Source of the DNA: Hydrangea macrophylla
Taxonomy: Eukaryota > Streptophyta > Magnoliopsida > Cornales > Hydrangeaceae
Direction of reading: 5' to 3'
DNA: 64,000 nt
Assembly (NCBI GenBank): GCA_033977485.1
Contig: CM066987.1
Location: forward strand, 88,692,588 to 88,756,587
Part shown: positions 35,695-47,189 of the stretch, one piece after another
Layout of the letters: each line of letters starts with the position of its first letter
How positions within the stretch are numbered: the first letter of the stretch is position 1
Translations under genes and position numbers: made by a program
The notes under the pieces: generated by a model
Database searches by the model: none
What the model was told of the DNA's origin: nothing
Seen by the model: the letters and a program-made list of their open reading frames with translations, nothing else

Positions 35695-35833
35695 TACTTG
35701 GTATCATCTTCAGCAACACAGCACATGTGCACAGCAGCACATTACAGCACACGTGCACTACACACACACACGGCAGCGTACAACACGCGTACATACAGTG
35801 CACGTGCACAACAGCACAGCACAGCACAGCACA
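35695..35833. repeat. CA/GCA-rich array with GTGCAC palindromes
   Basis: Repeated CAGCA and CACACA units are interspersed with ACATGTGCAC, CACGTGCAC, ACGCGT and the 12-bp palindrome GTGCACGTGCAC, closing with four CAGCA-type units. It contains E-box/G-box-like CACGTG and CATGTG cores. Confidence 0.75.
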
Positions 35834-36754
35834 TGTGTCCTTATCAGTTTGTTCGTTGAATTTTTGCAAGTTTTTAGTGTTTTTTTTTTAAGGTTCTAGA
35901 GATTTAGATTTGTGGGTTTACAAGTTCTTGATCTGGTGCTTGGGAGTAGTGTTTTGGGTCACACTCTGGGGCGTTGAAAGATTCAGAGGTTGCCTTTGAA
36001 ATAGTCTATGTTTGATTTGTTCATGTCTTGGCTTTTGTTTCCGCTTGTATTTGCTGCCATTGCAAGCTTAGCCGAATGAATTTCAAACTCAGATTTGAGC
36101 CATTGCCTTCGTCTATGATTAACGAATATTGTCTTTCGGATTGATCCATTGCCTTTGTCTACGATTAAGCACTATCTCTCCAAAAGGTTAATTAATTAAC
36201 TTCTAGTTTTTAGATCAAGAAAATAATAGGAAACATAGTAGCGAGCAATATTTGGTTTGTAGACTTAGAGAAGGAAAAGGAAAAGGAGAAATAGACCAAT
36301 TTCCTTAGGCTCTGTTTGGTTTATGGATTTAGACAAGGAACTAGAACGGGAAAGGAAATGAGAAGGAAAACGATTAATTTCTATGGTTGCTATCATCCAG
36401 TATTCCAGTGTTGGGCTTTTTTTGAAGTTGTTTTCTGCAATTTTTGTTAGTTTCCCGTTGCCCTGTTCCTAATATTTTGGTTTTTTGACACACTATTGAC
36501 TTATTTTCTTTTGGACACTCATTGTTACTGTCTGGTCTGTGTCTTTAAGTTCATCTCAAAAAGGCACAGGCCAGTTCGGGGAAGTGCTGTCAAAATTGCT
36601 GTTGAAAAATTAAAATGTGAATGCAAGCCATAAATAACTAATTAGTTGTATTGTAGGCCTCTGTTAAGAAAAGCTATGTATATGTAAATGTGAACTAGTC
36701 CATCCTCTAAAATTAAGTAAGTTGTACTGATGAAATCAGGTATGAGAGATACGG
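35834..36754. other. Unassigned sequence
   Basis: T-rich; a diverged internal duplication near 36080-36170 (GCCATTGCCTTCGTCTA versus CATTGCCTTTGTCTA, each with ACGATTAA-type context). No gene supported. Confidence 0.45.
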
Positions 36755-36858
36755 TGGATTGTCCCACATCGCCAGGGCATAGCCCCCGTCAGTGCTTCTT
36801 ATAAGCCTGAGTAAGAAGCACGGACTGGGGCTATGCCCGGCTGATGTGGGACAATCCA
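36755..36858. repeat. 104-bp hairpin with snRNA-promoter-like box
   Basis: TGGATTGTCCCACATCGCC at the left is mirrored by GATGTGGGACAATCCA at the right, and the arms stay paired (GGGCATAGCCCC, AGTGCTTCTTA) around a short centre. GTCCCACATCG at 36761-36771 matches the plant U-snRNA upstream element RTCCCACATCG, and TTATAAG at 36799-36805 could be its TATA box. It may be a MITE built from promoter sequence; no snRNA coding sequence was recognised. Confidence 0.6.
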
Positions 36859-38193
36859 ATGGATACTAAAATATGTTTTCGCATGTTATACTTCAGTTAT
36901 TATGCATAATAGTCTCTCATAATTTATGTTGTCTAAAACGCACATGTTTATGCTCAATTTGGACACGTAAATTAGACTTGAAATAACAACCTAAGTAAAA
37001 ACAAAACTCTTAATTAGTAAGATAGGAGACAAAGCTAAGATAGTAGACAGCATTAAGGAGCTTAAGAAAAGTTATATCAACAGCATTAAGGAGCTGTATC
37101 CCAGCACCTATCTATATATGCAGAAAAGACACATGAGAATACATGGCTAGACCCCCTTATTATCATTTAGAAACATGTGTGGAGCATTGCTTCACAACAT
37201 CAGACTGCGCTGAGTTTTAGAAAAGATCAATTATACGCCAACTTAAAGACTGCACAATAGAAAATGCATAGCTGTAATCAGAACACTGAACTGGCGCAAA
37301 CTTGACGCAAAAAACACGTTGGAAGGATTACAAACTTAACTGAGACTCAAACTGATTAATTTAAATATTTACCAAGTCCAAAGCACCAAGTGAGTGGGAA
37401 AGTAAACTACGAAACACAGCATAAGGCTTTGAACGCATTCTTCTTTTCTTGTATGTGTTGGCATCTAAGACAACTAGACAAGCTAAGAGAGTGAAATAAA
37501 GAAAGCGAGAAATATAGCGCTTATCATAATTATATTTTCTGCTTGGGGCAAGGGTAGTAATATTATTTCTATTTCTCTCTGTATACATATAAAAATACAT
37601 GGTCTCTCACATGTTTGTTGTATGCTTCTTATGCGAAAAGATATGTATGCTTTTTGAATCTCAAAACATGGATTGTTGTTTTTAACTTTTCAAGTATATT
37701 GAAAAAGAATATTTTTCCTTTCAACAGAAATTATAGGCGGAAATATATTAACACTTGTACAAGACCAAATTGGGGAATGCCTTCAACAAGAACAGGTGAT
37801 GTACTTCTCAAATGAACGCCAAGTCAGTCACTTTATTTGCATTGTACTAATAGCAGCATCCCTCTATTTCTTGGTTGCAGCCTTGCAGGCTTTTTTTTTT
37901 TTTTTTTTATGTTGTAAAACAAATAGATATTACTTATGCAGCTCTACTTCTTCATCTATTGTTGTATATTCTGAGTTCAGCTTTGTGATGAGAGATTAGC
38001 TTTAGCTTTCATGAACCCCAACCTGGCCGTCGCCGACCCCTCGCCACCACCTTAAGCCTGCGCCGCAACCCCCCACTACCCTTTAGACCTGCGCGACCAC
38101 CTGTGTTCTTCCTCCCATCTTGCCGCAACCGCAACTGCACATCCAATCTGAACTGAAGTTTCAACCCCACTCCTACACACACATCGGAGCCCC
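36859..38193. other. Unassigned sequence left of the Harbinger element
   Basis: AT-rich, with a GC-rich patch at 38022-38110. No convincing gene. Confidence 0.5.
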
Positions 38194-38231
38194 TAAGGCC
38201 TCGTTTGTTTCGCGGGATTGGGGGTGGGCTA

Positions 38232-38689
38232 TGTTACCCGGACTTGGCATCAAAGGTGCCGTACCCGTGTCGACGTGGGTATGAAAAAGGATACCGACAT
38301 GGAATATGTGTCGGACATGTTTCGTACCATGTCGGACATGGCTTGCTATCAAAAATATAATCTAACGAGGAAATTTTTTTTCTCGACTCAAAGTCATCTT
38401 ATCATATTTAGACTATTTTTAAACTATGACCCTATTTTGAAAGTATTTAAACTATGACCCTATTTTAAAAGTATTAAAATTAAAATACTTGATTTTTTTT
38501 CTTGCATAATATGCAAAACTATTATATAAATTTATAATATTTACTTAAATATACACATGACCCCGTACCCGTACCCCGTTATGGATCCTTTTTTTGCCGC
38601 GTCCCCTTATCCTAATATTTGGGAGTTTCACAAGTCCGACCTCCGAATACATCTACGTACCCGACACTCGTACCCGAGTCTGGGTAACA
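38232..38689. mobile_element. Mutator-like MITE near the Harbinger left end
   Basis: TGTTACCCGGACTTGG at the left is mirrored by CCGAGTCTGGGTAACA at the right. The inner sequence has ACCCGTGTCG- and CCCGTACCCG-type repeats and no open frame. GGGGGTGGG lies on both sides as a likely 9-bp duplication, with a one-base ambiguity at the left. Confidence 0.65.
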
Positions 38690-39752
38690 TTGGGGGTGGG
38701 ATTGGACTAACAGTCCTTTTTAATTCCATACACCCACGTTTGGATGCACAAAAAACACAGGACTATCTTTGGGACAACTTGTCCCCACGCACAAATAAGC
38801 CCACAAATGGGCCACAAAATTAACCCACAGGGGGGGTGGGTTATAGAATCCATGGCTTAAGGTCATCTTGGACTAAATGGCAAAAAGACAAGATTAACCT
38901 CCTTATCAATTATACAAGGCAAAACTCATCACTTTATCACATTCTAGATTCTCTACCAACAGCAAGAAGGGGAAAGCCGTTCAAGAAGAAAAGGCTATGC
39001 TCTCAGATTTCTCACAAAGCCGTCACTTTATCGCATCAGGTAAGCTAAATCTACACTTCATTTACATAAATACAAACTGATGATGATCATGATAATTTTT
39101 TATTTTTATTTTTCCGAAATAGTTGTTGTTTTACATAGTATTATGCTCAAATCTTGATAGTTATGGGTAGATCTATGAAATATATGTAGTATATAAAGAC
39201 ATTTGATAAGAATTGTTGTTTTAAAATTTTATGATGATCATGATAAATTTTTTTTCCTGAAATAGTTGCTGTTTACATAGTCCTATGTTCAGATCTTGAT
39301 GGTTGTTGGTAGATCTATGAAATATACATAGTATATAAAGATATTTGTTGAGATTTGTTGTTTTAAATTTTTTTGGCCTAAAAATAAGTAGTATTATGAG
39401 TAAATCTGCGGCTTTTGGTGTTGTTTTGGTAAAATATTCATAAATATTGAGGATTTATTTTTAATAGCTAGTACAAAGTATTTTGCTCAAGTTTTGAAAT
39501 TTGTTAGTAGATATATGAGATTTTTTGGATATAAAGAATTTTGTTAAGATTTGTTGGATATAAAGGTAACATGTTTGTCACTATTTTATTTGGGTCCCAA
39601 AATATTGCAACTTTGGTAACCATATTGGTTTTTAAAATCATAGTAGTTGCCAAAGTTACAACTTTTTGAGACTCGACTACAATATTTTGGGACCAAAACT
39701 AGTACATAGGTTTAGTTTGCAAAATGTATAAGGTGATTGTCTATTTTGTTTT
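38690..39752 (+). other. Non-coding 5' region of the Harbinger element
   Basis: AT-rich. Two diverged copies of a GTTGTTTTACATAGT...GATCTTGATAGTTATGGGTAGATC segment lie near 39122-39260 and 39265-39370. It is probably promoter and intron of the transposase gene, since the copia insertion lies just before an AG acceptor at 44538-44539. Confidence 0.5.
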
Positions 39753-39936
39753 TGTTGGAATTAAGGGATTTTATCCCAGATTTTATTGTGTTTTAATGGG
39801 TCATGTTGACCATATTTAAGTTGATTGATCTATTTCCTTTTCTAGTTTATTTTCTTTCCTTTTTTATTTCTCACTGTAATAGTATATATTCTTGGGATGT
39901 ATAGCAATAATATTTGTCTTTTCCCAATTCTCTTTT
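39753..39936 (+). repeat. 5' LTR
   Basis: Begins TGTTGGAATTAAGG and ends CAATTCTCTTTT, next to the primer site. The terminus is not the usual CA, but the same end is found in the 3' LTR and fits the target duplication. Confidence 0.88.
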
Positions 39937-39949
39937 TGGTATCAGAGCC
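39937..39949 (+). other. tRNA-Met primer binding site
   Basis: TGGTATCAGAGCC immediately follows the 5' LTR. Confidence 0.93.
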
Positions 39950-40361
39950 AACCCTACACTACACCACCACCAGCCGCAGCTTTACCACCTCCTCCAGCCA
40001 GCCGCCACCCTTCCTTCACTAGCCGACAGCCTTCCCAGCCCCTACCAACCAAACCGACACCCACCCAGGCACCACCAGCCTGCGCCGCAGCCTCTAGGAG
40101 TCTCCCCTCCTTGCGGCGTCACCTCTACAGTTCAGCAGCCTTCAGGCTGCATCTCTTCAGCCCTTGTTAGGGCTTGTGTGATGTATTAGAGCAGTTCGTG
40201 TGCTCTTAACTGTCAGTCGGGTAACCGAGTTTCCGGTTGCCCCCGTTTGCCGAGTTTCTGGCCGCCGAGTTTCCGTCTGTGATTATCTTTGTTGCCGATT
40301 ATTTGTTTTTTGTTGCCGGCAAGTCTACATCTATTTTTTGTTGGTCACTCTTCACAGCATC

Positions 40362-41350
40362 ATGTCTGATATTGGTAAGATCATTGACCCGCTCAACCCT
40401 ACTACTCCTGTTGTTGCCCGTTCGGATCTCTCTGTGTCTCATCCGACTCACCGGGTCACTAGTGTACTTCTCAATGGAAAAAATTCCACGCTTGGTCTAA
40501 TTCCCTTCGCCTCTACCTAAGAGGCAAACGGAAAATCGGATGGTTACTAAAGAAGGAGGTTAAGCCTGCAGAATCGGACGAGAAGTTTGAGGAGTGGTTT
40601 ACAGATAACTGTATTATTCTGGGCTGGATGTTTAATTCGATGGATGAATGGATCTATAATATGTTTATGTATCATAATACTGTTCATGGACTTTGGACTG
40701 CCTTGAAGAAGATGTATGATCATGCGCATTCTGACTCGCGCATTTTCGAGCTCTACCAGGATATTTCTCATGCCTCCCAAGCTACTTTGGGACTGTCTGT
40801 TTCTGATTTTTTTGGATACCTGCAGACCCGGTGGAAGGAGTTAGCTCAGTATGAACCCATCACCGATTTCCCTAATGATGGAGATGTTGAAACTAAGCGG
40901 CTTGACCGCCGCCGTACCTACCTGTTCTTGATGGGCCTAAAGCCAGAGTTCGAGGCCCTCCGAACTCAGATTCTGAATACTGTCCCTATGCCCTCTTTAT
41001 TTGAGGCCTTTGCTACTGTTGATGGTGATGAGAGACGTCGTCGCCTACTATCTGCTCCTGATTCTAGGTCCTCTCCTTTACCTGTCCCTGGCCAGATGGC
41101 ATTTCCGGCTTCTTCCGGTGCTCGTCCTGGAGGAAATCGTCCTTATTGCCAGCATTGCCGTACCCCAGGCCACTCCATTGATCGTTGTTTCACTCTTTAC
41201 CTAGAGTTGAAAGGACAGTTCACTCGGACTCGACCTGCTGGTCGTGGTACTGGTCGCGGCCTGGGTGTTCCTCGTACAGGAGCGATTGTCGAGATGCTTC
41301 CACCTCCACTTGATTATAATCAACTTCAGTCTCAGATTGCTCAACTTTAG
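40362..41350 (+). pseudogene. Copia gag, one frameshift and a terminal stop
   Basis: It starts at MSDIGKIIDPLN. A one-base change in the A run near 40480 shifts the frame just after the conserved LLNGKN. The alternative frame then reads HAWSNSLRLYLRGKRKIGWL, and the UBN2-type Gag continues with NTVHGLWTALKKMYDHA, LGLSVSDFFGYLQTRW and RRTYLFLMGLKPEFEALR. A CCHC zinc knuckle (CQHCRTPGHSIDRC) lies near 41150-41190. A TAG at 41348-41350 separates it from pol, which continues in the same frame, so readthrough or one mutation would once have joined them. It would package the RNA genome. Confidence 0.88.
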
Positions 41351-44338
41351 ACACATGTAGGTTTGGGAGCTCCTCCTCCTCCTCCTCCTCCTCCTCCGTC
41401 ATCCACTGGTCCCACAGCCGCTATTGTTGTAGGTACTCCTACTGCTCTTCATGGTAAGTCAGGCCACCCTACTTGGATTCTCGATTCTGGGGCAAATAAT
41501 CATACGACTGGTGAGCTTTCGGTTTTTACTTCCCCTGTTACCTTTATTAAACAGTCTGTACGTATCGCAGATGGATCTTTCATTCCCATCTGTAGTCAGG
41601 GTGATGCCCGCTTATCTTCCGACATCACCCTCTTCTCTATGTACTATGTTCCCAATTTTGCTTTTAACTTGCTTTCGGTTAATCGCCTTGTCAAAGATCA
41701 TAACTGCTCTGTTGTTTTCTTACCTCATTCTTGTTATTTGCAGGACCTGACTACGAAGAAGATTTTTGGCAGGGGGTTTGAGCGGGACGGTCTCTACTAC
41801 TTCAGTGATCCTTCAGTGTCCAGGACGTTCTCCAGTCTTCAAGCTTCCGTGTTACCTACTTTTAATAATTCTGTTTTGCCCGACTCAAATAAATATGTGT
41901 TTTCCCTTCAAACTTTAGATTTGTTGCATGCTCGTCTAGGTCATGTCAACTTTCAGTATTTATGTTGGTTATTCCCTCAGTTAAATAAAGCTTGTAAGGA
42001 TTTCAATTTTAAATGTGGTTTGTGAATTGTCCAAACATACTCGCACTTCTTATATTCCTCGCATGCACCGGGCACCTAGTGCCTTTGATCTTATTCACTC
42101 CGATGTGTGGGGTCCTTCCCCCGTCACATCTATGTCACAACACCGATATTATGTTACATTTATTGATGACTATACACGCTGTACTTGGGTTTATCTTATG
42201 AAGAAAAAATCTGAAGTTTTCTCTCGTTTTCGAAATTTTTTTCAAATGATTAAGACTCAATTTCATACTGTTGTTTGCAATATTCGGTCTGATAATGGTA
42301 GGGAATATATTACTGATGAGTTTCGGGCTGAACTTAATAAAGGGGGCATTCTTCAACAACTCACTTGTCCTTATACCCCCGAACAAAATGGGGTATCCGA
42401 ACATAAGAATCGTCATCTTATGGCTATGGTTAGGTGTCTCCTACGTGGGATGGTTGTTCCCAAGTTTTTTTGGCATTTTGCTGTCCTTACTGCTACTTGC
42501 CTCCGGTCATTACTACTGACTCTTTGCCTCCGGTCATTACTACTGACCCGTTACAGGTATACTCTCGTCGTCCTCGCTCTCCGGACCCCGTGCCAACATC
42601 TTCTCCGGAATCAGGTATCTCGTCCCCTCCTTTAGTATCTGATGTTGCTCCTCGTTATACTACTCGTATTCGTCGTCCTCCATCACGTTACATTCTTTCG
42701 AGTAGTACTAACCACCCAATTTCTAAGTATGTATCTTATCAGGGTCTGTCAAAATCATTTAGCTCTTTTGTTAGTGCAGTTGATTCTGTTTCCATTCCTC
42801 GCTCTGTTCATGAAGCCCTTCAGAATCCGAAGTGGGTGGCTGCTATGAAAACAGAAATGAGTGCTCTGCATAACAATGAGACTTGGGAGCTTGTCTCTCT
42901 CCCGGAGGGTGAACGTACAGTTGGCTGTAAGTGGGTTTTTAGTGTTAAGTATTTGGCAGACGGCACCATTGACCGATACAAGGCCCGTCTTGTGGCTAAG
43001 GGTTTTACACAGGTTTCGGGTAAGGATTTCGGTGCTACTTTTGCTCCGGTTGCTAATCTGACCACAGTCCGGCTACTTGTTTCTCTTGCTGCTTCCTATT
43101 CTTGGCCTCTTCATCAACTCGATGTCAAGAATGCATTTCTTAATGGTGACTTGTCTGAAGTTATCTATATGGATCCACCTCCTGGTTTTCGGGCTCAGGG
43201 GGAGTATTCGGGGAAAGTTTGTCGCCTTCGAAAATCTCTCTATGGATTGAAGCAGTCCCCTCGTGCATGGTTCAGCCGGTTTAGTGATGTGGTGCTCACT
43301 ATGGGATTTAATCGGTGTCATTCCGATCATACTTGTTTTATTCGTCGTAATTCCAAAGGACAATGTATTATTATCTCTGTTTATATTGACGATATTATAA
43401 TTATAGGAGATGATACATCTGGTATTGTACAAGTGAAACGTTCTCTTGGAATGTCGTTTGACATTAAGGATTTGGGTCCTCTGAGGTTTTTTCTTGGCAT
43501 TGAGGTGGCCTGGTCCCGCCAAGGTATTTCATTATCCCAAGGAAAGTATGCCCTTGACCTCCTCCAAAATACGGGAATACTTGGGTGTAGGCCTGCTTCT
43601 TCTCCTATGGATCCAAATCATAAGTTGACTGCTGAATTAGGAGAACTCTTAGCAGATCCTACTGTATATCAGCGTCTTGTGGGTCGTCTCATCTATTTGA
43701 CGAACACAAGACCGGATTTGACTTTTGCTGTTAGTGTTGTGAGTCAATTTATGCACTCACCACGTACTTCACATCTCGATGCTATTTATCATATTCTCCG
43801 ATATCTCAAGACCTGTCCGGGTCTTGGTCTTTTCTTTAAGACAGGAGCTCAATCAAGTCTTTCATGTTTTACTGATGCTGACTATGCAGGCTCAAAGGGT
43901 GATAGACGCTCTACTTCTGGTTTTTGTACTTTCCGAGGTTGTCATCTTATCTCTTGGAAAAGTAAAAAGCAAGCTGTTGTCTCACGGTCTTCTGCTGAGG
44001 CCGAGTATCGTGCCATGGCTCAGGGTTCATGTGAACTCATATGGCTTCGTTCTCTTCTTACTGAGTTAGGCTTCCCAGTGGTAGATTCATCGACGTTATT
44101 TTGTGATAACAAATCTGCTATTATGTTATCATCTGATTCTGTTCTTCATGAAAGAACTAAGCATATAGAAGTTGACATTCATTTTATTCGGGAAAAAGTT
44201 CGGTCAGGAGTCATCACACCAAGCTTTGTTCCTTCCTCAGATCAGACCGCTGATATGTTCACTAAGTCCGTCGGTCCAGCACTTCTACAGTCATCTCTCA
44301 GCAAGCTTGGTCTCGTCAATATATTCGCCACAACTTAA
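41351..44338 (+). pseudogene. Copia pol, nearly complete RT and RNase H
   Basis: A proline run is followed by an intact protease site WILDSGANNHTTG near 41477. GAG-pre-integrase LLHARLGHVNFQYL follows. A one-base insertion near 42013 ends this frame at 42025. Integrase continues at 42015 (SDVWGPSP, YYVTFIDDYTRCTWVY, IRSDNGREY, PEQNGVSEHKNR), but its C-terminal region is deleted at about 42500, where CCTCCGGTCATTACTACTGAC occurs twice. From 42434 to 44338 runs one open frame with complete reverse transcriptase (LDVKNAFLNGDL, LYGLKQSPRAW, YIDD near 43385) and RNase H (TDADYAG, SSAEAEYRA, CDNKSA). It ends just before the polypurine tract. Confidence 0.92.
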
Positions 44339-44345
44339 GGGGGAG

Positions 44346-44529
44346 TGTTGGAATTAAGGGATTTTATCCCAGGTTTTATTGTGTTTTTATGGGTCATGTT
44401 GACCATATTTAAGTTGATTGATCTCTTTCCTTTTCTAGTTTATTTTCTTTCCTTTTTTATTTCTCACTGTAATAGTATATATTCTTGGGATGTACAACAA
44501 TAATATTTGTCTTTTCCCAATTCTCTTTT
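44346..44529 (+). repeat. 3' LTR
   Basis: Follows the polypurine tract AAGGGGGAG at 44337-44345 and matches the 5' LTR except for about five bases. Confidence 0.9.
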
Positions 44530-44540
44530 GTTTTTTTAGG

Positions 44541-45925
44541 ATGGATGTGAACATGAGCCACGTAGAGGCCTTTTTGGTGCTTGAAGAGGTTATGACGGAG
44601 ATCATATATATGTGTGCAATGTATATGATATTAGTCCAACTTGTGTATGGTAGGCACTTTGCTAAGCATTTGGTTAGGAGTCGAGCTTTAAATAGAGTTG
44701 AGGCTCAAGTAGAGCATTTAGATCGAATCATTGGTGGAAGTGACATAACTTGTATTGAGCAACTACGTATGGATAGGAACCCATTTGGCACACTATGTGG
44801 CCTTTTACGTACCGTTGGACTTTTGAGGGATGCAAGACATGTTAATGTAGAAGAACGAGTAGCTATGTTCTTGCACATATCGGCACATCATGTAAAGAAC
44901 AGAGTGATAAAATTTGACTATTTGAGATCGGGGGAGACAGTGAGCAGACACTTCAATACTGTGCTTAAGGCAGTATTGCGATTGCAAGGGATATTATTGC
45001 GTACTCCTGAACCAGTTCTAGAAAATTCCACTGATGACATATGGCGGTGGTTTAAGGTAGCTTTTTTTTTTGCTTAGTTTGAACATTCTATCTTATTTGT
45101 CGAGAATAATCTTTATACTTTTAAAATGTTTATATTATAGAATTGCCTTGGGGCTTTAGACGGCACATACATTAGAGTCAATGTTCCTGATATTGACAAA
45201 CCGCGGTACCGCACAAGGAAGGGGGAGATTGCTACAAATGTCTTAGGAGTGTGCTCTATGGACATGCAATTTATATATGTTTTACCGGGGTGGGAATGGT
45301 CTGCAGCTGACTCTAGGATTTTGCGCGATGCCGTTACACGAAGAAATGGATTAAAGGTCCCAACCGGTAATTACAAATAAGTGTTAACACATTTTGACAA
45401 ACAATTTAGGCATTTTCATGGTAGAACTTAGTATTTGCTAATTGCAACACAGGTTACTACTACTTAGTAGATGCTGGCTATACCAACGGTGAAGGATTCT
45501 TAGCACCATATAGAGGCCAACGATATCATTTGTCCCTTTGGAGGGAAGGATTAGCTGCCCCCCCAAAATCATGAAGAATTCTTCAATTTGAAGCATTCAG
45601 TAGCTCGTAACGTGATTGAGCGATGCTTTGGCCTTCTCAAACTTCGGTGGGCAATTCTTAGGAGTCCATCATACTATCCGATCAAAACTCAAACTCGAAT
45701 AATAACTGCATGTTGTCTTCTCCATAATTTGATTAAAAGAGAGATGTCACTTGATCCACTCGAACATCAGTAGAAGAAAACAATCAACCACATGACTTTG
45801 GAGATGAAGTAATTGACACCGTAGAGCCATCAAACCAGTGGACTGATTGGAGGAGGAACTTGGCAATGCAAATGTTCAATGAGTGGCGAGCGAATCAAGG
45901 GCACAGAAATGAGCAAAATGAGTAG
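44541..45925 (+). pseudogene. PIF/Harbinger DDE transposase, two frameshifts
   Basis: Three exons are visible. Exon 1 (44541-45056, MDVNMSHVEAFLVLEE onward) ends at TTTAAG|GTAG. Exon 2 (45141-45366) starts [16 protein letters not shown] and includes [15 protein letters not shown]. Exon 3 (from 45453) reads YYYLVDAGYTNGEGFLAPYR, then [20 protein letters not shown]. The aspartates of ALDGTY and AADSRI and the glutamate of VIERCFG form the DDE triad, all present. A C7 run near 45560 shifts the frame, and a second one-base shift near 45769 cuts the tail; downstream sequence stays coding in the shifted frame to TAG at 45923. The copia LTR lies 12 bp upstream of the ATG, so the native 5' exon or promoter may be separated. 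Confidence 0.9.
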
Positions 45926-46149
45926 ACCTTAGTGTTCATTGTAATTTTATGATGTTTATGGAAATTTTTAGAAGCTCCTACGTATTTATTCGCTAGTTGT
46001 GTGTGAGACAACTTTTTTTATGATGTTTATTTAACCTTGAAGGCATGTTTATAGCGTGCAATTATTATTGTAAGTGACTTCTAGTAATCATTTGTATTTT
46101 CTACTCTATATTTGTTATTGTTACATGCCACGCTTTATATACTAGCAAT

Positions 46150-47189
46150 GGAAAATGGAAGCTCTAGCCAACAAGGAGACAAAACTGATACAAGAAGAGT
46201 GTGGACCACAAGAGAAGAGGAAGTGTTGCTTCATGCTTTCCATGACATTTGTGCTACTGGATGGAAATGTGATAATGGTACTTTTAGGGCTGGTTACACG
46301 AGTGTGTTAGAGAGAAACATGGTGACAACCATTCCTGGATGTGACTTAAAGGCAAAGCCACAAATTGAGTCAAAAATCAAAACATGGAAGAAGCAATATA
46401 ACAGCCTTGCTTCTGCACTGATGACTAGTGGAATTGGATGGAATGATACAGAGAGATACCTTGACATTCAAGATGATGATGTGTGGGACAATTATGTGAA
46501 GGTGACAAAAAAAAATGTCAATGCAAATATTCAAATTTTCCTACTTTGTTTGTTTGCTAATAATTTATTAAACATGTAAATGTTGTTGTTTTTTTTTTTT
46601 TTTCCTTTTTCTTTTTTCTGTCCTTTAATAGAAAGATCCATCCATCAAGAGAATGCGGAACAAGCCTTACCCCTATTATGAGGATTGGTGCTTGATATTT
46701 GGCAAAGAAGCTCCAGGAGATGCTCTTGAAGACATTGAACTCGAGGAAATTGATGGAAATAATGAGACTGAAGTGGTGGCAGATGACATGGATATTCCAG
46801 TTGATACTGATGGATCAGCGAGTGTTACTAAAACTCATACTGATAAAGGAAAAAATGTTGTGAAACAAGGTATAAGAAAGAGGACTAGAGGGGCTGATGT
46901 GTGGGTTAGTAGCATGAATGAAATGACCATTGCATTCGGTGCTTTCTTTGATAATCCTAGAAATAAGATGTCAGATATTGCTCAAAGGATTGGGTTTGAC
47001 TATGACATGGCCGCTGAGAGGAGGAAGGTGAATTGACAGCTGACTAAGCTTGGCAACTTGACTATGACAGAAAGGCTCAAAGTTGCCTCGTTGATTGTGA
47101 ATCACCCCCACCGAGTTGATCTATTCTTTAGCTTGCCAGAGGATGAGCAGGAGGCTTGGGTGATGATGTTGCTTGCTGGTGAAACCTAG
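46150..47189 (+). pseudogene. Harbinger Myb/SANT-like protein, premature stop
   Basis: This is the second protein of PIF/Harbinger elements, which binds the termini and helps transposase enter the nucleus. Exon 1 starts MENGSSSQQGDKTD and holds a trihelix/Myb-like domain (RVWTTREEEVLLHAFHDI, AKPQIESKIKTWKKQYNSL, DVWDNYVK). An intron with a T-rich end runs to TAG near 46631. Exon 2 has KRMRNKPYPYYEDWCLIFG, an acidic stretch and RGADVWVSSMNEM. A TGA at 47034-47036 interrupts it, and the same frame stays open to 47189 (LTKLGNLTMTERLKVASLIV). It is transcribed in tandem with the transposase about 225 bp upstream. Confidence 0.85.

Larger units (their letters stand above)
39753..44529 (+). mobile_element. 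Complete Ty1/copia retrotransposon, TSD GTTTT
   Basis: Two 184-bp LTRs, a perfect tRNA-Met primer site, gag, pol and a polypurine tract (AAGGGGGAG) are all present. GTTTT is duplicated at 39748-39752 and 44530-44534. The LTRs differ at only about five positions, so this is among the younger insertions. It sits directly upstream of the Harbinger transposase exon. Gag and pol have a few lesions and integrase has lost its C-terminal part. Confidence 0.94.

Noticed and set aside
36761..36858. A U-snRNA gene
   Set aside because: Promoter-like boxes are present, but the following sequence is the inverted arm and not an snRNA.
42135..43522. Minus-strand frames opposite copia pol
   Set aside because: Antisense shadows with no domain; the plus strand carries integrase, RT and RNase H.
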